A stretch of DNA of 42,903 nt from an uncultured Porphyromonadaceae bacterium (GTDB lineage: Bacteria > Bacteroidota > Bacteroidia > Bacteroidales > Muribaculaceae). The stretch spans positions 1 to 42,903 of the forward strand of contig CAMTMX010000020.1 of NCBI GenBank assembly GCA_947073495.1. Direction: 5' to 3'. Position 1 is the first letter of the stretch; each line of letters opens with the position of its first letter. Shown here piece after piece: positions 17,767 to 25,472 of this stretch. A program made the position numbers and the translations under genes. The notes beneath the pieces were generated by a model. It was given only the letters and a program-made list of their open reading frames with translations. It was not told where the DNA came from and ran no database searches.

Positions 17767-19866
17767 ATGGATAAAAACACCGGTATAGGATTGCTGCTGA
17801 TGGCAGTAGTGTTTTTCGGTTTCATGTGGCTGTCGCCCCGCAACGTTCCGGAATCGGAACCGGAAGAGAGAGAAAACGTACAGTCTACTGCGCCGCATGC
17901 AAGCTCTGTCGACTCTTTGTCGGCAACCGAGCGTGAATGGCTTGTAAAGAATATAATTGAGCACGGTGAACAGGTCGTGCTTGCTGACAGCACTCATGCT
18001 TCCCGTCTGATCGACGGGAATGTGAACCTGCTTGCCGTAGGCGACTCGGTGAGAGGGACCGTCACGGTCGATGGCAAAATCCTTGACTGGAGTGATATAT
18101 GCCGGGCAGACCTGAAGAAGATGTCTGTGCTCGAACAACGTAAGGGAGTGGAAATAGTGCGCAATGCTTCCCTTTCCATGGGAAGGTATGGCAAGTTTGC
18201 ACGCTTCCTGACAGGCTCTGATTCCATTGTAAGAATGGAAAATGATGCCCTTAAACTTGAACTCAGTGCCAAGTCTGGCTCTATCACACGTGCAGAACTG
18301 AAGAAATACGATACGGAATATACTCCCGACGAGAGCCAGAAGCGTAAAGAGAAAGTGGTGATTTTCGAAAACGGGTCTAATTCTTTTGATTTCCAGCTTC
18401 CGCTCCCTCAGGGTGTAAGCACTTCAGATCTGTTTTTTACCCCCTCTGTTGTCAACGATTCTACAGTGCTGATGTCGCTTCCCATAGCCGATGGGTCATA
18501 TTGGGGAATTGAATACACACTCCCCAAGGGTGAAAATTACGTGGTGGGTATCCGTATCGTGCAGCGTAACATGGCAGACGTAGTGGAGAGCAACAACCGC
18601 AATCTCGGAATCAACTGGCATCAGGATCTTGTCCGCCAGGAAAAAGGAAAAATGTTTGAGGAAAGAAATTCCGCTCTTTATTATAAGTTTGCCGGTGGTT
18701 CGGTTGAGAATCTTTCCGAAAGCAAGACCGATCATGAAGACCGTCAGGCAAAGATACGTTGGATCGGGTTTAAAAACCAGTTTTTCTCCACTGTCCTTGT
18801 TAGCGAGCGTCCCTTCAACACTGCCGATTTCCAATCAACCTTTCTTAAGAATGACCCATACCTCTTGAAAAAGTTCGACACTCAGGCGGTGGTCAATGAT
18901 TATGACTGGCGTGCAGAGGTTCCGGCATCATTCTCCCTGTTTATCGGACCGAACCTTTACCCACTCCTCTCTTCTCTCGATAAAAAGACAGTGTCTGACG
19001 AGGATTTGAAACTCACGAAGCTGATACCGCTCGGCTGGTCGATATTCCGTTGGATCAACACGGGTGTGGTTATACCGATTTTCAATTTCCTCGGGTCGTT
19101 TATCTCCAACTATGGTATCATCATACTGATCATGACGATCTTCATCAAGCTTGTGCTCTTCCCCCTCACATATAAGAGCTATAAGAGCCAGGCGAAGATG
19201 CGTATCCTTGCTCCTGATATCAAAGAGATTAATGAAAAATATCCCGGCAATGAAAACGCCATGCTCCGTCAGCAGAAGACAATGGCGCTCTACAACCGTG
19301 CCGGTGCGAACCCGATGTCAGGGTGTCTTCCTATGTTGCTCCAGATGCCTATCCTCTTCGCCATGTTCTCGTTCTTCCCGTCGGCGATCGAGCTACGCGG
19401 GCAGAGCTTCCTGTGGGCTAAAGACCTTGCAGCTCCGGATGCGATAATCTCATGGAGCGGCAACATCCCTCTTGTGACTGAATATTTCGGTAATCATATC
19501 TCGTTGTTCTGTCTTCTCATGACGGTGACCAACATCCTCTACACCAGGGTCAACATGCAGAATTCTCCCGGACAGATGCCCGGCATGAAGTGGATGATGT
19601 ATCTGATGCCTGTGTTCTTCATGGTCTTCTTCAACAACTATGCTGCAGGACTTTCCTATTACTACTTCCTGTCGCTCCTGATCACGATTGCTCAGACTTA
19701 TGCCTTCCGGTTTATAATTAAGGAGGAAGACGTAAGAAAGACAATGGCGGAAAATGCCAAGAAACCAAAGAAGAAAAGCGGATTCATGGCTCGCATAGAG
19801 GAGATGCAGAAGCAGCAGCAGGCAATGCTCCGCGAGCAGCAGAAGCAGCGTGGTAATCGCCGATGA
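17767..19866 (+). CDS. yidC: Membrane protein insertase YidC
   Basis: A 699-residue inner-membrane insertase that inserts and folds membrane proteins with or without SecYEG. It has an N-terminal anchor (GIGLLLMAVVFFGFMWL), a large periplasmic domain (about 30-420) and the conserved C-terminal five-helix core. That core starts at VVIPIFNFLGSFISNYGIIILIM, continues through ANPMSGCLPMLLQMPILFAMF and YLMPVFFMVFFNNYAAGLSYYYF, and ends in a basic Q/R-rich tail suited to ribosome contact. It appears to lead an operon with a polyferredoxin (32-bp gap) and thyA. Confidence 0.96.
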   Translation: MDKNTGIGLLLMAVVFFGFMWLSPRNVPESEPEERENVQSTAPHASSVDSLSATEREWLVKNIIEHGEQVVLADSTHASRLIDGNVNLLAVGDSVRGTVTVDGKILDWSDICRADLKKMSVLEQRKGVEIVRNASLSMGRYGKFARFLTGSDSIVRMENDALKLELSAKSGSITRAELKKYDTEYTPDESQKRKEKVVIFENGSNSFDFQLPLPQGVSTSDLFFTPSVVNDSTVLMSLPIADGSYWGIEYTLPKGENYVVGIRIVQRNMADVVESNNRNLGINWHQDLVRQEKGKMFEERNSALYYKFAGGSVENLSESKTDHEDRQAKIRWIGFKNQFFSTVLVSERPFNTADFQSTFLKNDPYLLKKFDTQAVVNDYDWRAEVPASFSLFIGPNLYPLLSSLDKKTVSDEDLKLTKLIPLGWSIFRWINTGVVIPIFNFLGSFISNYGIIILIMTIFIKLVLFPLTYKSYKSQAKMRILAPDIKEINEKYPGNENAMLRQQKTMALYNRAGANPMSGCLPMLLQMPILFAMFSFFPSAIELRGQSFLWAKDLAAPDAIISWSGNIPLVTEYFGNHISLFCLLMTVTNILYTRVNMQNSPGQMPGMKWMMYLMPVFFMVFFNNYAAGLSYYYFLSLLITIAQTYAFRFIIKEEDVRKTMAENAKKPKKKSGFMARIEEMQKQQQAMLREQQKQRGNRR

Positions 19867-19898
19867 ACCCCGCACGGCGGGTCTAATTCCGATTTGAG

Positions 19899-20714
19899 AT
19901 GAAAGACCTTCGCACCATAAGAATCATATTGTCGACACTGTTCTTCATAGGAGCCGTGGCTTATCTTGCCGTGAGTCCGGCGTTGCATCCTATGGTGAGA
20001 GTGGTGGAGAAAGTTCAGATTGTCCCCTCGCTGATTGCATCATGCATGGGGACAATCATTATATGGCTGTGTATCACTTTTATCTTAGGAAGGGTATACT
20101 GTTCTTCTGTTTGCCCGGTGGGCACATTGCAAGATATTGTCATACCGCTTCGTCGCTTCATCCCCTTCTTAAACCGTCCCTTCTCCTATCAGAAGGCACG
20201 TCCGGTCAGATATAACATTCTCATCATCTATGTTGTCTGTCTGTTGATGGGGGCGGCTGCAATTTCTTATTGGATCGAGCCGTGGAATATAATGCGCAAC
20301 ATCTGTGGGGCAATACGTCCCTCAACGGAAGAGTCGGAATGGCTCACATTCGGTGTCAGTGTCGGCACAGGCATTGTGGCGGGTATTGTCTCGGCATTGC
20401 TTGTCATAGTGTGTGCTTTGTTTACGGGCAGGGGATTTTGCAACACCGTCTGTCCCATTGGCGCGGCATTGGGATGCTTTCATGATTTCACCCTCTATCA
20501 CATTGAGATTGACCCCGACAAGTGTATCAATTGCATGAAATGTGAGGAGGTGTGCAAATCTCAATGCGTGAAGGTTGTGGGAAGATATGTAGACAATTCG
20601 AGATGCGTGCGTTGTTTTGATTGTCTTAAGGTGTGTCCCAACGATGCGATTCATTTCCAGTTGAATCGCAACCGTCGTGTAACTCCTCTCATCCGCAAGG
20701 TAAAAACCCGATGA
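19899..20714 (+). CDS. Membrane-bound polyferredoxin (NapH/CcoG-like 4Fe-4S protein)
   Basis: A 271-residue integral membrane protein with about five hydrophobic segments. It has two C-x3-CP motifs at membrane boundaries (Cys68/Cys72 in [16 protein letters not shown]; Cys181/Cys185 in [16 protein letters not shown]). Two C-terminal [4Fe-4S] motifs follow (Cys209, 212, 215, 219; Cys236, 239, 242, 246). This is the layout of NapH/NosR/CcoG-type electron carriers. No partner oxidoreductase is adjacent; it sits between yidC (32 bp) and thyA (22 bp) on one transcript. The redox partner cannot be told from the sequence. Confidence 0.85.
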   Translation: MKDLRTIRIILSTLFFIGAVAYLAVSPALHPMVRVVEKVQIVPSLIASCMGTIIIWLCITFILGRVYCSSVCPVGTLQDIVIPLRRFIPFLNRPFSYQKARPVRYNILIIYVVCLLMGAAAISYWIEPWNIMRNICGAIRPSTEESEWLTFGVSVGTGIVAGIVSALLVIVCALFTGRGFCNTVCPIGAALGCFHDFTLYHIEIDPDKCINCMKCEEVCKSQCVKVVGRYVDNSRCVRCFDCLKVCPNDAIHFQLNRNRRVTPLIRKVKTR

Positions 20715-20736
20715 ATTAAATCATGTCACAAACAAA

Positions 20737-21531
20737 ATGAAACAATATCTTGATCTACTCCGTCACATTTTGAAAGACGGTCATAAGAAAGGAGATCGGA
20801 CGGGCACAGGTACGATTTCCACATTTGGATATCAGATGCGTTTTGACCTTTCCGAAGGTTTCCCGCTTCTGACTACAAAAAAAGTTCATCTCAAGAGTGT
20901 GATATATGAGCTTCTGTGGTTTCTTGCCGGAGACACTAATGTGAAATATCTTCAGGATCATGGAGTGAGAATCTGGAATGAATGGGCTGATCCCGATGGG
21001 AGTCTCGGTCATATCTATGGTTTTCAATGGCGTTCATGGCAGAGTTATGATGGCGGGTTTATCGACCAGATTTCAGAGGCGGTGCGCACAATCAAGGAGA
21101 ATCCGGATTCCCGGCGGATAATTGTCAGCAGTTGGAATGTGGCGGATCTGGACAACATGAACCTTCCTCCTTGTCACAGCCTTTTTCAATTTTATGTGAA
21201 CGATGGGAAACTGTCGCTTCAGCTTTACCAGAGAAGCGGCGACAGCTTTCTTGGGATTCCGTTTAACATCGCAAGTTATGCATTGCTGACGATGATGGTG
21301 GCGCAGGTGTGCGGACTGAAGCCGGGAGAATTTATCCATACTCTTGGTGACGCACATATTTATCTAAACCATCTGGATCAGGTCAAGACACAATTGGAGA
21401 GGGAGCCGAGAAAACTGCCGGTTATGAAAATCAATCCAGAGGTGACAGACATTTTCAAGTTCAGATATGAAGACTTCTCGTTGGAAGGGTATGATCCTTG
21501 GCCGGCGATAAAAGGGGAGGTCAGTGTATAG
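20737..21531 (+). CDS. thyA: Thymidylate synthase
   Basis: A 264-residue enzyme making dTMP from dUMP with methylene-tetrahydrofolate, producing dihydrofolate that FolA recycles. The nucleophile is Cys146 in [12 protein letters not shown], the same position as in E. coli ThyA. Arg residues in GDRTGTGT and [10 protein letters not shown] hold the phosphate, and [20 protein letters not shown] matches the family. The length is exactly that of the short ThyA class. It is the last gene of the yidC-polyferredoxin-thyA unit. Confidence 0.98.
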   Translation: MKQYLDLLRHILKDGHKKGDRTGTGTISTFGYQMRFDLSEGFPLLTTKKVHLKSVIYELLWFLAGDTNVKYLQDHGVRIWNEWADPDGSLGHIYGFQWRSWQSYDGGFIDQISEAVRTIKENPDSRRIIVSSWNVADLDNMNLPPCHSLFQFYVNDGKLSLQLYQRSGDSFLGIPFNIASYALLTMMVAQVCGLKPGEFIHTLGDAHIYLNHLDQVKTQLEREPRKLPVMKINPEVTDIFKFRYEDFSLEGYDPWPAIKGEVSV

Positions 21532-21566
21532 TCGGGCCTTCACGCAAATTAGGAGTAAGGTATAAG

Positions 21567-21727
21567 AGTATGTTTACTTTTAACATTAAGAAATCTTTAG
21601 AAGTCTTTTGGGGCTTGTTTTAAGTCTTCATTGAGGAGTTATGGAACCCCATAACTCCTTCACTCAGTCTCAAAACAATCTCAAAAACTCTTTCTAAATC
21701 TTAACTTATGCCAAAAGTAAACATACT
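21567..21727. repeat. Family-A palindromic element, copy 1 (161 nt)
   Basis: Terminal inverted repeats AGTATGTTTACTTTT / AAAAGTAAACATACT bound the element. In the centre is a perfect 11-bp hairpin (AGGAGTTATGG, loop AACC, CCATAACTCCT at 21634-21659). The arms are partly complementary throughout. The right arm, read in reverse complement, aligns with the element at 42797-42903 (shared TTAAGATTTAGA and GTTATGGGGTTCCATAA). No ORF inside. Confidence 0.75.
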
Positions 21728-21736
21728 ATAAAAAGT

Positions 21737-21768
21737 ATTGCCGGATCGTCTCACGACGTTCCGGCAAT
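21737..21768 (-). terminator. Intrinsic terminator
   Basis: Perfect 9-bp stem ATTGCCGGA / TCCGGCAAT, extended by an inner CGT / ACG pairing. The minus strand continues ACTTTTTATAG, a better T-run than the plus strand offers. It fits the end of the leftward candidate RNA, though it could also help stop thyA transcripts. Confidence 0.7.
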
Positions 21769-21835
21769 TTGCGCTTTAATTAATTGATTTTATCAGTTCC
21801 CTAATTTTAAATTTACACCTAATTATCCATTTGTT

Positions 21836-21901
21836 TCAGTACCCGTCAAATAAGAAATATTTTGTATTTTTTGATACTGCTTTTAAGCGAGAATATTCCA
21901 T
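21836..21901 (-). CDS. Possible 21-residue peptide in the candidate small RNA
   Basis: The longest ATG frame inside the leftward transcript encodes MEYSRLKAVSKNTKYFLFDG plus a final Tyr. It is basic and aromatic-rich with no signal peptide. There is no Shine-Dalgarno, but many Bacteroidetes genes lack one. It may be chance. Confidence 0.15.
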   Translation of the reverse strand: MEYSRLKAVSKNTKYFLFDGY

Positions 21902-21952
21902 TTTGTTTTGAGAAAACTTAAAAACTATAAACAGTTTTCTTGTTTTCGAATG

Positions 21953-21984
21953 CAAAATTAATATAATAATTCCCGAAAAGCAAA
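21953..21984 (-). promoter_or_regulatory. Consensus promoter of the candidate small RNA
   Basis: On the minus strand TTTG (plus 21981-21984), a 20-nt spacer, then TAATTTTG (21953-21960); both boxes are exact. It points away from the riboswitch and has no annotated gene downstream. Confidence 0.7.
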
Positions 21985-22159
21985 TTTTTTTATCTAAAAA
22001 ATCAATAAAAGGTGATTTTTATTCTTAAAAACGACAAATTGACCAATATTGTTATAAAATGGGGCTGTATTATTTACATTTTAAGGACAGTAAATTCGGA
22101 AATATTTATTTTGTGAAAAACGATTTATTATAAAAATAATAGATTTAGGGTGAGAAAAT

Positions 22160-22190
22160 TTTGAGAAAGACATCTAATTGTGTAACTTTG
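22160..22190 (+). promoter_or_regulatory. Promoter of the cobalamin riboswitch
   Basis: TTTG at 22160-22163, exactly 19 nt, then TAACTTTG at 22183-22190; both boxes are perfect. The transcript should begin near 22197, right at the riboswitch. Confidence 0.8.
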
Positions 22191-22196
22191 CAAAAA

Positions 22197-22395
22197 GTAT
22201 GGTGCGATGAGGGAGATGTTCTTCCAGACCGCTTAAAAGGGAACCGGGTGAGAATCCCGGGCAGTCCCGCTGCTGTGAGTTCCAAACAAACTGCAGGCTC
22301 AACTATATCGTCACTGTGTGCGCTGGATTCAGACGCATGGGAAGGCGGAGCCTTCAGGGAACAAGCCAGAATACCTGCCGTGCTGTTTTGTCTGT
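22197..22395 (+). promoter_or_regulatory. Cobalamin riboswitch without an adjacent B12 gene
   Basis: The conserved core is plain: AAAAGGGAA, then GGGTGAGAATCCCGGGCAG and TCCCGCTGCTGTGA (about 22234-22278), GGGAAGGCG (about 22339-22348), and the B12 box AAGCCAGAATACCTGCC (22363-22379). Such aptamers bind adenosyl- or methylcobalamin and usually reduce expression of uptake, synthesis or B12-independent genes. The region 22396-22646 has only very short frames. The next gene is thrA, 498 nt past the aptamer, and it has its own promoter. What this riboswitch controls is unclear. Confidence 0.9.
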
Positions 22396-22650
22396 TCGAA
22401 GGCTCGCGAGGACGAGTTTGAATGGGTTTTGGAATCCGGGACATTGTGGATAGATGATATAGATGTACGGTTGATGCGCAGTGATTGCGATAAGACGGTG
22501 GAACGGCTCTCAAAATGTTTTGTCTCTTATTCCATACTCTACAAACTTTCCTCCGGGTCTTTCTTTTGTATATCAAAGTGTCGGTTGCCTGTAATAAGTT
22601 GTTTTTTGTAACGGAAATAATGAATATTTTGCGCATATTGATATGCTATG
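22396..22650. other. Non-coding stretch between riboswitch and thrA promoter
   Basis: No frame here looks like a conserved protein. The first ATG past the aptamer (22422) opens an 11-codon frame, and a 50-codon frame at 22515-22667 is hydrophobic at first but resembles no family I recognise. This could be a decayed regulated gene or a leader RNA. Confidence 0.4.
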
Positions 22651-22681
22651 TTTGCAATCCGGATTAATTTTACTAAATTTG
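22651..22681 (+). promoter_or_regulatory. Promoter of thrA
   Basis: TTTG at 22651-22654, exactly 19 nt, then TAAATTTG at 22674-22681; both boxes are perfect. The predicted leader of about 205 nt contains the family-B element. Confidence 0.75.
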
Positions 22682-22725
22682 GCGACTAAATTCATTTTGC
22701 CTTAGTGGTTATTCGATTATATTAA

Positions 22726-22885
22726 TTATTCAACTTTCGCAAGCGAAAGTTGAGGGTTATATGGTTATATGGTTGAAAGGTTAACCTTCAAATCGTAATA
22801 TTATTTTTATATATTATTCCAGTATGGAAACAACCTTTTGCCTCTTTACCCTCAAACTTTAAGTGAGCTTGCGAAACTTAAATTA
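22726..22885. repeat. Family-B inverted-repeat element, copy 2 (160 nt)
   Basis: Left end TTATTCAACTTTCGCAAGCG and its hairpin partner, then GAGGGTTATATGG. The right end CTTTAAGTGAGCTTGCGAAACTTAAATTA closely matches copy 1 (13305-13461). The middle AT-rich sequence differs between copies. It ends 7 bp before the thrA ATG, so it lies in the mRNA leader. Confidence 0.75.
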
Positions 22886-22892
22886 ATAAAGT

Positions 22893-25337
22893 ATGAAAGT
22901 TTTAAAGTTTGGCGGCACTTCTGTCGGTACTGTCAAAAGTCTTACAAATGTCAAAAAGATAGTGGAGGAGACTCCGGGAAGAAAAGTGGTGGTTGTATCT
23001 GCTCTCGGCGGAATAACAGATCTTCTCATCTCGACAGCCAGACTTGCGGTTGCTGACGATATCTCCTATCTTGACTCTTATGCACGTATCGTTGAGAGAC
23101 ACATCGCCGTGATCGATGGTGTTGTCCCTGAATCCCGTCGTGAAGCGACCATGGCTATGATCAAGATGATGCTTGACGAACTTGGCAATATATATAAGGG
23201 AGTGATGCTGCTTCACGACCTTTCACCGCGTGCTCTCGATATTATAGTAAGCTATGGAGAAAGATTGTCAAGCGTGATCGTTTCAAACATTATCAAAGGT
23301 GCCACTCATTTTGATTCCCGAACTTTCATACGCACGATGGAAGGTCCACATGGGTCGCAAGTGCTTGATTCGGAATTGACCAACCGTCTGATTAAGGAAA
23401 AGGTCTGTTGTTATGAATGGGATACTGCTGTGATGGGTGGCTTCCTTGCAACAGATTCCAAAGGGGAGGTGACAAATCTCGGTCGAGGTGGCAGTGACTA
23501 CACGGCAGCTATTATGGCGGCGGCGCTTGATGCCGAGATCCTTGAAATATGGACCGATGTGGATGGATTCATGACGGCAGATCCAAAAGTGATAGACACT
23601 GCTTATGTGATAGACGAATTGACATATACCGAGGCTATGGAGCTTTGTAATTTCGGAGCCAAGGTGATCTATCCTCCTACTATTTACCCTGTTTATCATA
23701 AAAACATACCCATTCTGGTAAAAAACACATTTAATCCTTCTGCCCCGGGTACGCGCATCAGTAAAGATTCGCCGCGACACAATCCGGGCGACAAGGCGAT
23801 TAAAGGTATATCTTCAATCAACGACACCTGTCTTGTCACCATCACCAGCCTTTGCATGGTTGGTGTTATCGGTGTCAATTCCCGTATCTTCAATGCATTG
23901 ACGGCAAAAGGTGTAAGTGTCTTCCTTGTGTCGCAGGCAGCAAGTGAAAACAATACCACCATTGCTGTGAGAAATGCTGACGCCGATCTTGCGGTGCGCA
24001 CATTAAGGGAAGAATTCGCATCTGAACTTGCCTCCGGCATGTTTAACGATGTGGTTGCGGAACGAGATCTCGCCACGGTTGCTGTAGTGGGTGAGAATAT
24101 GAAACATACCACGGGTCTTGCCGGCAAACTGTTTAACACGGTCGGAAGAAACGGCATCAATGTCATAGCTTGTGCGCAGGGCGCATCGGAAACCAATATA
24201 TCTTTTGTCATTGAGCGTAAAAGTCTTCGCAAGGCGCTCAATGTTATACATGACTCGTTCTTCCTTTCTGATTGCCAGGTGCTCAACCTGTTTCTTGTGG
24301 GTGTGGGTAATGTGGGGAAAAGTCTTCTCCAACAGATCTCAAAACAGCAGGAAAAGCTTCTTAAGGAAAAGAACCTGCGTATCAATATCGTTGGAATTGC
24401 TTCAAGCAAAAAAGCTGTTTTCAATCGTGACGGTATTGATGTGTCTGACTTTCGTAGATTGCTTGAAACTGAGGGGAAAACAGCTTCTCCAGAGATGATA
24501 AAGAGGGAGGTCTTGAATATGAATATATTCAACTCGGTGTTTGTTGATTGCACCGCTTCGACAGATATAGCGGCTCTCTATAATGATCTGCTTTCGCACA
24601 ATGTCAGCGTGGTGGCAGCCAATAAGATAGCGGCATCGTCTGACTATTCGGAATATATTGCTCTTAAAAATACGGCAAGCCGTAAAGATGTGAAATATCT
24701 GTTTGAGACAAATGTCGGTGCCGGATTGCCTATTATTAATACTATCAATTCGTTGATAAATTCCGGCGACAAGATCTTGAAAATTGAGGCTGTCGTTTCA
24801 GGTACGCTTAACTATATTTTCAATGTCCTTGCTGCGGATGTCCCTTTGAGCAAGGCAATAAAGATGGCAAAGGAAGAGGGATATACAGAGCCTGATCCCA
24901 GAATCGACCTGTCAGGCACGGATGTGATCCGCAAACTTGTAATCTTGGCACGTGAGGCAGGTTATGAGGTCAGCCAGGAAGATGTCGAGAAGAACCTGTT
25001 TATTCCGGAGGAGATGTTTGTGGGGAAAGCTGAAGACTTTATTTCCAAAATAGCGACACTTGACGATGAGTTTGAAAAGAAAAGAGCAGAAGCAGAGGCT
25101 GCTGACGAACATTTCCGCTTTGTCGCATCATTTGATAACGGAAAACTCAGTGTAGGCTTGCGTCGTGTAGGCGCATCACATCCTTTCTACAACCTTGAAG
25201 GAAGCAATAATGTTATACTTCTGACCACAGATCGATATATGGAATATCCTATGGTCATCAAGGGATATGGAGCCGGTGCCGAAGTTACGGCTGCGGGTGT
25301 GTTTGCCGATATCATCAGCATCGCCAACATCCGGTAG
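22893..25337 (+). CDS. thrA: Bifunctional aspartate kinase / homoserine dehydrogenase
   Basis: An 814-residue enzyme catalysing the first and third steps from aspartate to homoserine, the precursor of threonine and methionine. The kinase domain (about 1-300) has MKVLKFGGTSVGT, TNLGRGGSDYTAA and WTDVDGFMTADP. ACT-type regulatory repeats follow (about 310-455, VVGENMKHTTGLAGKLF). The dehydrogenase domain (about 465-814) has the nucleotide motif FLVGVGNVGKSLL, AANKIAAS and the catalytic KIEAVVSGTLNYIFN. Threonine feedback through the ACT repeats is expected from family. It starts the thrA-apgM-thrC cluster. Confidence 0.96.
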   Translation: MKVLKFGGTSVGTVKSLTNVKKIVEETPGRKVVVVSALGGITDLLISTARLAVADDISYLDSYARIVERHIAVIDGVVPESRREATMAMIKMMLDELGNIYKGVMLLHDLSPRALDIIVSYGERLSSVIVSNIIKGATHFDSRTFIRTMEGPHGSQVLDSELTNRLIKEKVCCYEWDTAVMGGFLATDSKGEVTNLGRGGSDYTAAIMAAALDAEILEIWTDVDGFMTADPKVIDTAYVIDELTYTEAMELCNFGAKVIYPPTIYPVYHKNIPILVKNTFNPSAPGTRISKDSPRHNPGDKAIKGISSINDTCLVTITSLCMVGVIGVNSRIFNALTAKGVSVFLVSQAASENNTTIAVRNADADLAVRTLREEFASELASGMFNDVVAERDLATVAVVGENMKHTTGLAGKLFNTVGRNGINVIACAQGASETNISFVIERKSLRKALNVIHDSFFLSDCQVLNLFLVGVGNVGKSLLQQISKQQEKLLKEKNLRINIVGIASSKKAVFNRDGIDVSDFRRLLETEGKTASPEMIKREVLNMNIFNSVFVDCTASTDIAALYNDLLSHNVSVVAANKIAASSDYSEYIALKNTASRKDVKYLFETNVGAGLPIINTINSLINSGDKILKIEAVVSGTLNYIFNVLAADVPLSKAIKMAKEEGYTEPDPRIDLSGTDVIRKLVILAREAGYEVSQEDVEKNLFIPEEMFVGKAEDFISKIATLDDEFEKKRAEAEAADEHFRFVASFDNGKLSVGLRRVGASHPFYNLEGSNNVILLTTDRYMEYPMVIKGYGAGAEVTAAGVFADIISIANIR

Positions 25338-25353
25338 ATGATTAATAATTTAA

Positions 25354-25400
25354 AATTGATAATTGATAATCATTTATTAAATGATTATCAATTATCAATT
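25354..25400. repeat. 47-nt perfect AT-rich palindrome
   Basis: The arms at 25354-25376 and 25378-25400 are exact reverse complements built from repeated AATTGATAATTGATAATC. It lies in the 135-bp gap between thrA and the ApgM-family gene, with no T-run or GC-rich stem. A promoter for the next gene was not found, so transcription probably reads through it. Confidence 0.9.
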
Positions 25401-25472
25401 CCACATTATCCATTCCTCATTGATATTGCCTTTCGGCTTGCTGGAGAAGACTATTTCTCTGATTTATAGAAG

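Larger units (their letters stand above)
21730..21947 (-). ncRNA. Candidate small RNA (or small-peptide) transcript
   Basis: A leftward unit with a consensus promoter (21953-21984) and, about 180 nt downstream, a GC-rich hairpin (21737-21768) followed on the minus strand by ACTTTTTA. Its predicted transcript, about 215 nt, contains no ORF longer than 21 codons and starts with a short hairpin (AGAAAACT / AGTTTTCT). No known RNA family was recognised. It could also be the leader of a lost gene. Expression has not been shown. Confidence 0.45.

Noticed and set aside
21780..22160. AT-rich stretch as a replication origin
   Set aside because: No DnaA-box clusters or replication genes nearby were seen; it is more likely an ordinary divergent intergenic region.
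22145..22636. Minus-strand frame of 163 codons across the cobalamin riboswitch
   Set aside because: The composition is unlike a protein, and the conserved RNA signals lie on the plus strand; treated as chance.
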